From Globodera rostochiensis (Eukaryota > Nematoda > Chromadorea > Rhabditida > Heteroderidae), in the NCBI GenBank assembly GCA_018350325.1, contig JAEVLN010000008.1, positions 2,418,001 through 2,482,000 on the forward strand: DNA of 64,000 nucleotides, read 5' to 3'. The notes beneath the pieces were generated by a model. That model was not told the DNA's origin and searched no databases. It saw only the letters and a list, made by a program, of their open reading frames with translations. Shown here piece after piece: positions 12,601-23,123 of this stretch (the stretch's first letter is position 1; every line of letters begins with the position of its first letter). The position numbers were made by a program, and so were the translations under genes.

Positions 12601-13549
12601 TCCCGTAGAAATGAGGGGGCCACGGCCTACGCTCCGTCCCCTCTGCCCGGCGACGATGCGATGCCCTTTTGCTCATGGCCCATTCCGCCCATTGGCCCAT
12701 CCCGCCCCCCCCCCTCGGAGTAATTGTCCCCGTGAGCCATTCCGGTGCCATTGTCCCGGCCGGAAAAGTTTACGCTCGGATTTGCCAATTAGTGTTGCCA
12801 CAGGGAAGACGAGTTCCCTGGAGAGGTGGAAACTCACTGGACAGGCCCTTAGCCTTAGATGGGCAAGAGAGGACCAAGGACAACGGGCGGAAGATATTCT
12901 TAAGCGAAAATGAATGATTTGTCAACGATTTAATTTCCATGTTTTATTAGAAATCGATCCGATCATTGCATGAATTCGGCGGATTAATAAGCATGTTTCC
13001 AACTTTGGACTTCCAATTAACAGCTAAAATTTATATTTTATCAATTATTCTCTAGTAAATGTGTCTCGATCAACGCATTCTTCACGGCTTCTTCTAGCCG
13101 TACTTCTCAACGACCTGCAGCAGATGCCCTCCCCCACCATCATTCAGGATGTACTGCATGAACATCTCGTGTCTTTCTCCCTCCGGGCCCCGAATTCTTC
13201 CATCGCCTTTTCTTCTCCTCCCATTCACGACCAACGAATCATCCCTTTCGCTAATGTGCTCAAAGTGAGCAAAAAGATTTCTCGGATTGTAATCGTTCCA
13301 GTGAGGGCAGTTTTTGTTTGATCGGAGAGGGTGTCTTGTCTAGAAAAGGGGAAATTAAAATTTAAATGCCCCCAGGCGTCGGCACTCACTTTGCTGGTAG
13401 CTTGGACAATTCTCGCCAATTTGTTGGTCCTTTTTTAAAAATATTAACGCTGATCAAATCAGCTTCAGCCTCGTCTTCATCGTTCTCTACAAAAATCCGC
13501 GTAACTTATAATTATTTATCCCTTAAAAATAAATTTGCTGTCAAGGCCT
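9660..13549. other. Gene-poor intergenic region
   Basis: Nearly 3.9 kb between the phosphatase start and the first recognisable GPCR exon. It holds the hAT-like element at 11464-12227 and several poly-C or poly-G runs (about 10433-10446, 10740-10765, 10890-10900, 12702-12714). The short ORFs on both strands around 10020-10970 and 12450-12920 are low-complexity and overlap each other. The GPCR N-terminus and first helix should lie in 13000-13550, but I could not fix their exons. Confidence 0.5.
11464..12227. mobile_element. Second non-autonomous hAT-like element (MITE) with 8-bp target duplication
   Basis: The left end reads CAGTGTTTTGCTGTTCCA and the right end is its inverted complement, ending in AAAACACTG. 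The 8-bp direct repeat GTGTCGAT flanks it at 11456-11463 and 12228-12235. CAGTG...CACTG termini and an 8-bp target duplication identify hAT. The 764-bp element has no ORF of its own. Both sub-terminal regions are built of GAACAG and its complement CTGTTC, arranged as inverted arrays (11490-11590 and 12070-12200), so a transcript could form a long hairpin. A tRNA-like segment with GGCGCAGTGGTTAAAC and GGTTCAA lies near 11660-11715. Confidence 0.88.
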
Positions 13550-16543
13550 TCAAACAGTGCCGAATCTGTTGGTAAGTGCCTCCAATTTTTGTTTTTCCTG
13601 GAATTCACATTTTAGGTCGGAAATTTGGCCTTTAGCGACTTTTGTCTTGCCCTGGTTGTCCTGCCATTGTCCAGTATTTATGCCTGCGCCGGTACTTAGC
13701 GATCTTGACAGTCAAATAATTGAGAAAGTTTTTTGTGAAATGTGAAAATCAAACTTTTGGTCCGAAACAAATGACTTTCTAATCTCGAATTTTGGCCGTG
13801 ATCCCGACCACGTTGAACTACTTTATTTCAATTCTTTTGGAGGTGAATGGATCTTCAACGACAAACTTTGCCAACTGTTCGTCTCTGGTACGTCCTCCAA
13901 ATGTCCCCCTCTGTCCCGACGACAGACGCCCGCCATTTCGCCCCGTTCAGCGGACATTCTTTGCTCAACCGCCTCCATTTGGAATCTTTGCATTGTCGGC
14001 CTCGACCGTTACTGGGCCATTACCCATCCCGTGCAGTATCTGAACAAACGAAACAAAAAGGTAATAAGAGACCCTTTGGCTTCTCGGACGGGTCGGACAA
14101 ATTCTTTCCCCATTATCCTGATCAGACCGCCTGTTTGATGATCCTTTCCGTGTGGTCCTTCTCCGCTCTGATCAGCTTGGCCCCTCTGTTGGGATGGAAG
14201 CAAGTCAGCTGGGAATGGGGATTAATTAGAACGGCTCCCACCGGAGGGCTAACTCAAAAACAAATCCTTTCAGGTTGCTGAACACGGAAATTTGGTGCAG
14301 ATCGACGGCGTCTGGCAATGTGAGTTGGTTGTTCCGTCGACTTTCGACTGATATAATTTCAGGCACTTTCTTGGACCTTCCCAGCTACACAGTTAGCCTT
14401 TGTCCATTTGCCCACAAAGTCCCCCCATAATTAAGGTCTATTCGGCCACTGGCTCTTTCTTCATTCCCACCCTTTTGATGTTCTTTGTCTACTTTAAGGT
14501 CAATGCTTTTACAAGAAACGTTAAATGACGTCATTCATTTAGATTTACCAAGCCTTTGCAAAACACCGAGCCCGACAAATTTATCGTCAAAAGGTTGATC
14601 GATTAATTAATAAAATGGAATATTGAAAAGAAAACTGTCCAAAAGGAGAGAGACAATTGCTGCTTGATAGGACACCATTTTATTAAGCATCGATCAGATC
14701 GCTACATTTAATCGTTGCCATTTTTGTTTAGCTGGCATTTTCATCCCGAGTAAGTGCCACTCATCCAACAATTTTAAATTCCTTTTTATTTTATTTTTGT
14801 AACGCCAATTGCTTCCTCAGTCATTATAAATAATTGCACTTAAATTAACGAAGTCGGACGGAATCACAAAATTAATTACCTACTTAATTGTTTCGGCGGG
14901 TACTTTGGTGAATCGTTCCGTCCGTTTTTACATATTTCCACCCGGCACCGAAGTGAAAGTGACTGAAACGACTTGCCGATTTTTACAATGCCTTTTCATT
15001 TTTTCTGTCAAAGTTTTAACACCACGTCATTATTTAGCACCTCAAATTTCGTTTTATTTAATATTTTTATTTTTTCTTTTAAAGTGAAAATTCTTTTAAA
15101 AAATGTACACTTTCAGGTGATCAGACGTCACATCGAATCCACAATACTCCATGAGATCAGTCACATCCTCCCCACTTCCGATGAATTTGCCAAGGAAGTG
15201 GAAGACGAGGAAGAAGAGGACGAGGCGGAGGAGGAAGAAGAGGAGGAACATGGACGGGATGCTGTAGATGAACACGTTCAATTGGAGCACGACAGAGAAA
15301 GTTGGGAGAGGGGGAGGGGCAACGTAAATGGCACTTCCATCGCACAGAAGCCCAAAGAGGCCGGAGGGTGGCGGACCCGCTCCATCCGATCATTTACGAG
15401 GAGAATGAGGAGGCGGAGGCGAAAGAGGAAAACGGAAGTGCCAATAGGGAAGAGCAGATGAAAGGTTCCGGTGCCGGGCACATTTTGCGCAGAAAGTTGG
15501 AGGAGAGAAACGGAAGGGCGACAAACGCCAACAAAGTGTCAACGGCAAAAGTGGCCTTCAAAAGGGAGGTGGACATGCCGGAACAGCAGCAAAAAGTGTC
15601 TATTCTGGTCAAGAGCGAAAAACAAAGGAGGTGGTTCAGTTACGGTGAGAGGAGACCGGGGGGGGGATATTACGGTAAGTTACGGTCCGTGACAGGGGAT
15701 GAACCACCCGTCGCTGGAAGTGCTAATACGGTCGAGTCGACGAAGGCGGGAGGGTTGGCAAGGAACGCGGGGACGGACCGATGCCATCGGCCAAAGAATC
15801 GCCCGAAGGACGGCGCGTCGATGCCTCCGTACGAGAAAGTCCGACGGCACAAGAGAAGGTCGGCTCATTAAACTATCGGAAAAGCCGGACATTTTTGAAA
15901 TAGTTCTGCAACAAATTTTGTTTCTTAACAATAAAAATGCTTTTTTAGGAAGGAGCTGAACTTCCGAAAAAGTTTGCAGGGAAAACCGCGCGCGATCAGT
16001 GCGGCCAAAGAGCGGAGAGGCGTCAGAGGTTATAACAACGAATGTTTATAATATAATCGTTGTGCAGTGTTGGGCATAATTCTGGGCTGTTTCACTTTGT
16101 GCTGGATGCCCTTCTTCATCATGTACGTCGTACTGCAGTTCTGTTCCGATTGTTCGGTCAATCCCCACATTGAAATGGTTTGCCGCTTTTAGGGGAGTGT
16201 TTTGATCATTGTTTTATCAAAGATCATTTTGTTGGAGTCTCTCCTTTTAATCTTTTTTTGGTAATTCAGTTCATTACCTGGCTGGGGTACTCTAACAGCG
16301 GGATGAACCCGATCATTTACACGGTTAGTTCGTTGTGTTTTGCTCTCCCCACTGACACTTTTACCCATCTCCCACTAATTGAAGGTGTTCAATCGGGACT
16401 ATCAGATCGCACTGAAACGGCTATTCATAGCGAAGAAGCGATCAGTAACGGGCTCTTCAGTCGTGACCGGGGAAACTGGTCGACCACGAAAACGCCATAT
16501 CCTCCCCACCATAAATAGGCCCCATTTAACAGAGTCGGGTTAG
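13550..16543 (+). CDS. Aminergic-type class A G-protein-coupled receptor
   Basis: A rhodopsin-family receptor, likely for a biogenic amine. Helix 2 is [16 protein letters not shown] at about 13618. Helix 3 follows at about 13845-14060 ([17 protein letters not shown], then [15 protein letters not shown]), with the amine-binding Asp in SADILC and the DRY motif. Helix 4 is at about 14130 ([11 protein letters not shown]). Helix 5 is at about 14430 ([17 protein letters not shown], with the two serines typical of catecholamine and serotonin receptors). A long acidic intracellular loop covers 15110-15960. Helix 6 is [11 protein letters not shown] (16095). Helix 7 is [13 protein letters not shown] (16290), then [13 protein letters not shown] and a short tail ending at 16543. 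I could not assign the ligand subfamily. The N-terminus and helix 1 are not resolved, so the start is provisional. Confidence 0.88.
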
Positions 16544-17082
16544 GAAAGAGATCTCGAGTAAAAAATGATTTCAAATCGAAATAGTCATTATTTGTTGAAT
16601 TTAAAATAATTTATGTCTTTTAGAATCATTCAAAAAGTCTGACGATCTCTTCTCTTTCCAATCATATTTATGTATTATAAAAATGCAATCTCTGTGAAGA
16701 TAAATGCACCTTATTTTGTAATTAACACAATAAAAGAGGCGGGAAGGGGACGGACGTTGGGCTCAACCAGCACAATTCACAGAGAGTTCAGTCATCTCCC
16801 CCTAATTTTGCACTCAGTTCCGAACAGAAGTTCATGCAGTTTTTGCGATGTTCCTTAGGGGGTGGGTGGGTTATGCCTGACGACCTTCGAGCTGTTCAGT
16901 GTGTACCTGCACTTTGTTTACCTCTTCCTGCACCCATTGGGCTACCAAAGTTACAGTAAAATCCTTGGAAAATATATGCTTATTGGAGAATTTGCAAAAT
17001 AAACCCGCTGAAATTCGGAGAGAGAATCGTTGTAGTCCAGAACCTGATAATGTGGGGGTGGGTGGGATAAGGGAAATGGACG
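16544..17082. other. 3' flank of the GPCR gene
   Basis: AT-rich sequence after the receptor stop. I see no gene. It leads directly into the tandem array at 17083 and is convergent with the coiled-coil gene beyond. Confidence 0.45.
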
Positions 17083-17943
17083 GCTCTTTAGTTTTTAGGG
17101 ATGTTTAAAGTCTCGGGTCTCGAGTCGAGTTGAGTCAAGTCTCGGGTCTCGAGTCGAGTCTCTGGGATTTCTAATAGTTTTTAGGGATATTCAAAAGTCT
17201 CGGGTCTCGAGTCGAGTTGAGTCAAGTCTCGGGTCTCGAGTCGAGTCTCTGGGATTTCTAATAGTTTTTAGGGATGTTCAAAAGTTCGAGTCGAGTCTCT
17301 GGGATTTCTAATATTTTTTAGGGATGTTTAAAGTCTCGGGTCTCGAGTCGAGTTGAGTCAAGTCTCGGGTCTCGAGTCGAGTCTCTGGGATTTCTAATAG
17401 TTTTTAGGGATGTTCAAAAGTCTCGGGTCTCGAGTTGAGTCTCTGGGATTTCTAATAGTTTTTAGGGATGTTCAAAAGTCTCGAGTCGAGTTGAGTCAAG
17501 TCTCGGGTCTCGAGTCGAGTTGAGTCTCTGGGATTTCTAATATTTTTTAGGGATGTTTAAAGTCTCGGGTCTCGAGTCGAGTTGAGTCAAGTCTCGGGTC
17601 TCGAGTCGAGTCTCTGGGATTTCTAATAGTTTTTAGGGATGTTCAAAAGTCTCGAGTCGAGTTGAGTCAAGTCTCGGGTCTCTAGTCGAGTTGAGTCTCT
17701 GGGATTTCTAATAGTTTTTAGGGATGTTCAAAAGTCTCGAGTCGAGTTGAGTCTCTGGGATTTCTAATAGTTTTTAGGGATGTTCAAAAGTCTCGAGTCG
17801 AGTTGAGTCTCTGGGATTTCTAATAGTTTTTAGGGATGTTCAAAAGTCTCGAGTCGAGTTGAGTCTCTGGGATTTCTAATAGTTTTTAGGGATGTTCAAA
17901 AGTCTCGAGTCGAGTTGAGTCTCTGGGATTTCTAATAGTTTTG
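17083..17943. repeat. Complex tandem array of GTCTCGAGTCGAGTTGAGTC-type units
   Basis: About a dozen units share a constant core, GGGATTTCTAATAGTTTTTA followed by GGGATGTTCAAAAG, and a variable number of short GTCTCGGG, TCTCGAG and TCGAGTTGAGTC sub-repeats. Longer units dominate at the left and a shorter, regular form (about 56 bp) at the right, so it is a higher-order repeat. It ends within 10 bp of the stop codon of the coiled-coil gene, placing it in the 3' end or 3' flank of that convergent gene. A degenerate relative is at 11915-11985. Confidence 0.9.
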
Positions 17944-17949
17944 TCGAGT

Positions 17950-19746
17950 TTAACCCACCCGACGGGTAAACCACGACAGATACTGCGCACTTTGATGCAA
18001 ATTGTCCGCTGTTTTCAGCAAGCCTTCGACTGACTTCAGCCTAGTTTGCACTTTCTCCGTCTGCAACAATAATTCACACAATTAAATTCCCGTGCTCCCC
18101 CCCCCCCTTTTATGTACTTGGGCCTGTTCCGGCTTCTCTCCCGCCTCAATCACTGCCACCAGTTCGTTGCTTTCCTTGTGCAACTTCGACCCGAGCGTAT
18201 TCCGACGCCAGGACAGCCAGGAAACATCCGTTTTTCCAGTCTCGCCATCCCTCAGTCGGTTCGGGTCGAGCATCTGAAAGAATTCTCACTCACTCTCGAG
18301 AAAGTACCCCCTCCCTCGAGCATCTGAAAGAATTCTCACCCACTCTCGAGAAAGTATCCCCCCCCCCTCGAGGCACTGAAAGAATTCTCACCCACTCTCG
18401 AGAAAGTATCCCCCCCCTCGAGCATCTGAAAGAATCTCACCCACTCTCGAGAATGTATCCCCCCCCCCCTCGAGCATCTGAAAGAATTCTCACCACTCTC
18501 GAGAAAGTATCCCCCCCCTCGAGCATCTGAAAGAATTCTCACCCACTCTCGAAAAGTATCCCCCCCCCCCTCGAGCATCTGAAAGAATTCTCACCCACTC
18601 TCGAGAAAGTACCCCCCCCCCTCGAGCATCTGAAAGAATTCTCACTCACTCTCGAGAATGTATCCCCCCCCCCCCTCGAGCATCTGAAAGAATTCTCACC
18701 CACTCTCGAGAAAGTATCCCCCCCCCCTCAGCATCTGAAAGAATTCTCACCCACTCTCGAGAAAGTATCCCCCCCCCCCTCGAGCATCGAAAGAATTCTC
18801 ACCCACTCTCGAGAAAGTATCCCCCCCCCCCTCGAGCATCTGAAAGATTCTCACCCACTCTCGAGAAAGTATCCCCCCCCTCGAGCATCTGAAAGAATTC
18901 TCACCCCTCTCGAGAAAGTATCCCCCCCCCCCTCGAGCATCTGAAAGAATTCTCACCCACTCTCGAAAAGTATCCCCCCCCCCTCGAGCATCTGAAAGAA
19001 TTCTCACCCACTCTCGAGAAAGTACCCCCCCCCCCTCGAGCATCTGAAAGAATTCTCACCCACTCTCGAAAAAGTATCCCCCCCCCCTCGAGCATCTGAA
19101 AGAATTCTCACCCACTCTCGAGAAAGTATCCTCCCCCCCTCGAGCATCTGAAAGAATTCTCACCCACTCTCGAGAAAGTATCCCCATTCTCAACGCCCCC
19201 ACCAACCGGCTTCAAGGCCGTCATCAAAGTCCGGGATTCCTCCAATTCTCGAAGGTACTCGTCGATTTGGTCTTCATAAATCGCCTGAATGGAGATGATC
19301 CATCCATCTTAAGCAAGAACAAATTCACGTTGTCTTTGTGTTCTAACAATTCCTTAAGCTTCTCCTCTAAATTGTCCACGCGTGAAATTGTGGCACTAAT
19401 TTGGCGTGTCGTCCCGTCCAAATCGGGCACTTCTGCGGGTTTTTCGGGCACTTAAAAGGTGGCGAATGTGCGAGAATTAATGATCGATTTATTGCGGTTA
19501 CCGAAAACGCCCTCAGGCAATCCTTGAGGCTGGCGCAAGAAAACCGACCCAAAGAGGAGAATGTCCGTTTGGCTCTTAAAGAATGTGAAGTTCATTTCCG
19601 TTACAGCAAAGTCGCCGAGTACAAAGGCTCGCCTGAATGTCCCGGATTTCATTCTCCACCTGCTCAAAATGGGGGTCTTCTCTGTGGTGAGTGCCCTCCG
19701 ATTCATTGCTAATGCTCGATTCTCCGCTCCATTGTTCATCGGACAT
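17950..19746 (-). CDS. Coiled-coil protein of unknown function, intron filled by a minisatellite
   Basis: I do not recognise the family. The start at 19746 gives MSDEQWSGESSISNESEG, then an acidic N-terminus to about 19600. The next clear exon (about 19460-19315) reads TTRQISATISRVDNLEEKLK and ELLEHKDNVN, a heptad coiled coil. After a short intron, about 19286-19190 reads AIYEDQIDEYLRELEESRTL and MTALKPVGGGVENG. An 18-copy tandem array then fills 18268-19190. Coding resumes at about 18270-18110 (TLGSKLHKESNELVAVIEAG) and 18062-17950 (VEGLLKTADNLHQSAQYLSW, stop TAA at 17950-17952). The heptads suggest a small helical adaptor or complex subunit. Exon phases across the array and between 19700 and 19460 are not certain. 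Confidence 0.65.
18268..19190. repeat. 18-copy minisatellite spanning a splice junction
   Basis: The unit is about 50 bp. On the plus strand it is CTCGAGCATCTGAAAGAATT, then CTCACCCACTCTCGAGAAAG, then TATC and a run of 7-12 C. On the coding (minus) strand each unit contains TTTCAG followed by ATGCTCGAG and ends in GAGTGGGTGAGAATTC. So every copy carries both a 3' splice-site-like and a 5' splice-site-like motif. The first copy fuses with the end of one exon and the last with the start of the next. Copy length varies mainly in the homopolymer. Confidence 0.92.
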
Positions 19747-20240
19747 TTTTTGTTGACTCGGGGGATTTTTTAAATTTTTAAAAATTTAAGAAATTAGTCT
19801 GCAATTTCTATGGTTAGAAGCTTTGCTTGTGCTGGTAAAGCGAGAAATGGGTGAATTAAGGGAATTATGGACCAAAACATTTGTCGAGGAAATCGGAGGG
19901 GTGAGGGAGGGATTGGCGAAAGCGGCTGCTGGTCAGACCATGTTTTTTGCTGATCAATATGCGCCGTGAAACCGGATCCCGATCGATTCTCGAGAACAGA
20001 AAAAGCAGCCGAGAGAAGCTGAGGGAATAAGGAACGGAAGGCGAGGCTAGGGGATTTGGGACACCAAACGTTGTGATCAGTTTTTTATTTGTGGATCAGA
20101 TACCCCCCGACCGGAGGGTGGAGGCGGCCGTGAGCATCTTCAAATCTTATCATTATATTCGCCATCGTTTAATCAAAATCAGGAAACATCATAATGATCA
20201 GGTCGGCAACAATAACCCATCATTTCTTTCAAGCCTTTCT
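19747..20240. other. Intergenic region
   Basis: About 500 bp between two minus-strand genes. The plus-strand stretch at 20073-20240 has short open frames but no recognisable product. Nothing else seen. Confidence 0.4.
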
Positions 20241-21730
20241 CTAGGCCACTTTTTTCTGCTGTTGCTTAAGTCCATTGGCCATGGCGGCGGCGGCGCCGGC
20301 GGCACTCTCTCCACGCCCACAGCTGACGGCCTTTTCCGTTGCTCGCTGCTGATCCAAGCCGGACGCCCAAAGGTAAATGCGGTAAAAGATGGAGACGACC
20401 GTCCAAGTGGAGAACAAACTGATGCCCACCCAATGCTAAAGAATTAAAGAAGCAATGCTTTGAACAATAAAAAAGCCCGCACTTTGTCCGACCAATGTTG
20501 CCCATAGGCAATCTGAGACCAAAATTGAGCCGAGAGAATAAACAAACACAGCAAAGCCCGCGTCTCGGCAGCCATTGCCCGGTCAGACTGAGTCGGCCAA
20601 TGCACCTTAACGAGACGATAAGCAATTCATTCCAAATAAAATATAATTAATAAAAAAACAATAAGGAAAATCATTATGAAACGATGACATTTGTCCGAAT
20701 ACTCAAACCGATAGAGTTCAAACCTTAAAAGAGATATGTATGTACATCTATTGGTGAATATATTCTCGAAGCTTGTATAACTCCGAAAATATAAAACAAT
20801 TGCCATTCTATTTAAGCATTTGATCAATCTCCAAAACAGAACAGACCGCATGCGCACTGATCACGTGTGAGGCAATAAACACAACGCCCATCAGATTGCC
20901 ACAGAATGCGTGAGATTCGTCCATGGGCACCCGCACCTTTGGAAATGACGGCTTTTGGTTAAGTTTAAGCAAAGAGAGTGACTTGTCTGTGGAGGAGCCA
21001 ATGCGGGGCCATCACCCAGGCCATTCCGATGGAAATGGCCGCAATTGTGTCAACTTGGTAGAGCAAGTTGCCCCAACGGTTCGCAGCGTGGAAATTGTCG
21101 CCTGAACCATCGGAACCTTTGGGGCACCAATTAATTCTTCACACTCGATACCGAGAGCAAGCAATTAATTTAATTAACGTAATTAACTACCGATTGGCCA
21201 TCCTGAGGCAATTATAAGCACCACACACAACGCAATCATAGCAAAACAAAACCAAATGATTTGCCGTGACAAAACTGAATGGACCATTTTGACTAAAGAA
21301 ATCACTCCCCCCCCCCCCCCCCCCTTAATACGAGTTGACATCAGTTCCGGATGTACTGCTCGGATGTGAAGGAAGAGGAACGCGAAGAGGATGCTGCCGA
21401 GAAGACGAAGAGCGAGACAAGACGAACGGACTTCCGGAGGGCGTTGTGGGGAGGCACAACGCCAAGAGAGCACGGCTGAGGCCAGCAGTTGACCCCCAAC
21501 GCATCGCAAAAGGTGCCAGTGGACGCCGTCGGAAGAAGGCCGCTTCTGAAGGAGGGAAGGGACGGCGGGAATTGGGGGGAATTGGGGGGGAGGGGCCCAA
21601 CCAAAATGAACTCGGCACAAGTGCCCGGGGAGAAGAAGAGGAAGGCGCCAAGCGCGCAGTGAACGGCCGAGTCGAAGAGGAGGAAGAGACGGACGAGCGC
21701 GTCAGAAGGGCACTTTGAGGGGCAGGGCAT
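20241..21730 (-). CDS. Multi-pass membrane protein with an apparent four-helix duplication
   Basis: I do not recognise the family. The start at 21730 gives MPCPSKCPSDALVRLFLLFD, entering helix 1 (HCALGAFLFFSPGTCAEFIL). A 57-bp C-rich intron ends near 21547. Helices 2-4 follow in one exon: HLLRCVGGQLLASAVLSW, LALRLLGSILFAFLFLHIR and IIWFCFAMIALCVVLIIASG. Further exons give GNLLYQVDTIAAISIGMAWV (about 21080), HAFCGNLMGVVFIASHVISA (about 20900), RALLCLFILSAQFWSQIAYG (about 20570) and VGISLFSTWTVVSIFYRIYL (about 20420). The stop is TAG at 20241-20243, after a short Ala/Gln-rich tail. Helices 5-8 echo helices 1-4 in order and in small-residue pattern. A poly-G run in the middle exon would encode a Gly stretch, so the length there may be unreliable. 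Confidence 0.6.
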
Positions 21731-23123
21731 TTTTGCTGTAATTGTGAGGGTGTGACGGGGGGAGGGGGAGGGGCTAATTTGTAAGTGCAACCGCCGCTGA
21801 CACTGAAATGAATTAACGCATTGAGGGGACCGATTTGTTGGTGTAATCACTTCAAAGCGAGCTCTCATTCATTCGTTTTTTCATTTATTGTATCTTTTTT
21901 AAGAGATAAAATCTCCGATTGAACATAAAATGGGCGACAGAGTGAGTGTAAGGCGTGTGTAAAATACAATATGAATATTTAACTCGAAAAAGTAACGCAA
22001 CACGAGTTGCATATTGCCAAATGGTCAAATCACTGGGAAGGCATTAATTAATTCGCGAAAGATGCCAAAGTCAAACATTGAGGAAGGAATTAAACGAATT
22101 CTTTAAATTTGATAAATCGAAACGACTTAATCTCTTTATCATTTCGAGACTTAACGAGTTCGATTTAAACCGCTGCTCCCAAACCGTTTGAGAGTTCTAA
22201 TAGCCTGAGGCACAGCAATGCGAACAAAGTCTCCGAATGGCTATTTGACTAAGAAAGATGCATTCTTTTGTCCGGGGGAAGTCCAATGAAAGGATGACGA
22301 CGAATCGAATGGACGGGAGGGGGGGGGGGGACGATCGATGGATGCGCATGGACGAAAATGTGCGAAATGCGCGTAAAGGTGAAAGGGGGAGAACGAGCAG
22401 CAACAGCAACAGCAGCAGAATGGGAGGAGTTGGAGGGGGGGGGGGGGGGAAGGACAGTTCAAATGTGTAAACGGCAGCAAAAGGATGAATCTTGTCGATG
22501 GAGTCTCTCACTTTTGACTTAGCCAAAGACTAATTATTCTAAATTCTAAGCGACAAATGCTTAATAAGTTAGCACTCTTTCAGCATTAAGCATCATGGGT
22601 TAGGCGGCTGGATTCAAACCAGCGTCCTCGGTCGACGGGACCGATGTGCAGACATCGGGTTTTATAGTTATTGTCAGGGGAGTTGCTAAAAAAAATCAGG
22701 CGAGAAAATGCTAATAATTCTTTTTTTTCCAGATTTTATTGGAAAAGAAAAATGGCAAATCTTTCGAAACCAGTGACAATCGAACGATCTCTTTATGAGT
22801 AGAAAGAAGCTTTGTAGGAGCGTTTGTTTTCATATTTAAATGGTTTTGGCGTACTGTATATTTTTGCACAAATTAATTTCTGGCGCTTGTTGAAGAAATC
22901 AGTTTAATTTTAATGGGATCGTCCCATTCCTGAAGTTCTGAAAATATCTTTTCTTTTTTCTCGTGCTTGTTCTGACTAGCTCATTATATTTTCTAAAACT
23001 TATTTAAAAAAAGGGAACGAGCGGCTAGAATTCATAATTATTATTAATTGTTTCATTAAAATTAAACTTTTCATAGTTTTTGTTTTGATTCGATCTTTGC
23101 TAACCCATTTTGACACCAATAAA
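21731..23123. other. Intergenic region with a degenerate tRNA-like sequence
   Basis: No convincing gene. Two poly-G runs (about 22318-22330 and 22434-22449) and AGCAACAGCAACAGCAGCAG (about 22396) make up low-complexity ORFs. At about 22592-22662, minus strand, a T-arm-like GCTGGTTTGAATCCAGC is followed by GCCGCCTAACCC, and an upstream arm CGATGT-ACATCG is present. The complete cloverleaf does not close, so I treat it as a tRNA relic or SINE fragment. Confidence 0.4.

Noticed and set aside
12446..12917. Overlapping 100-codon ORFs on both strands
   Set aside because: GC-rich shadow frames without splice partners or domain similarity.
18336..19095. Minus-strand ORFs with SREWVRILSDARGG repeats as a repetitive secreted protein
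   Set aside because: Variable G-run lengths break the frame repeatedly, and the flanks fit an intron between two coiled-coil exons better.
22197..22526. Minus-strand ORF of 109 codons with poly-Pro and poly-Leu
   Set aside because: Its content comes from poly-G runs and a CAG-type microsatellite; no support as a gene.
22592..22662. A tRNA gene on the minus strand
   Set aside because: A good T arm is present, but the acceptor and D arms do not pair, so it is a relic or SINE piece at most.
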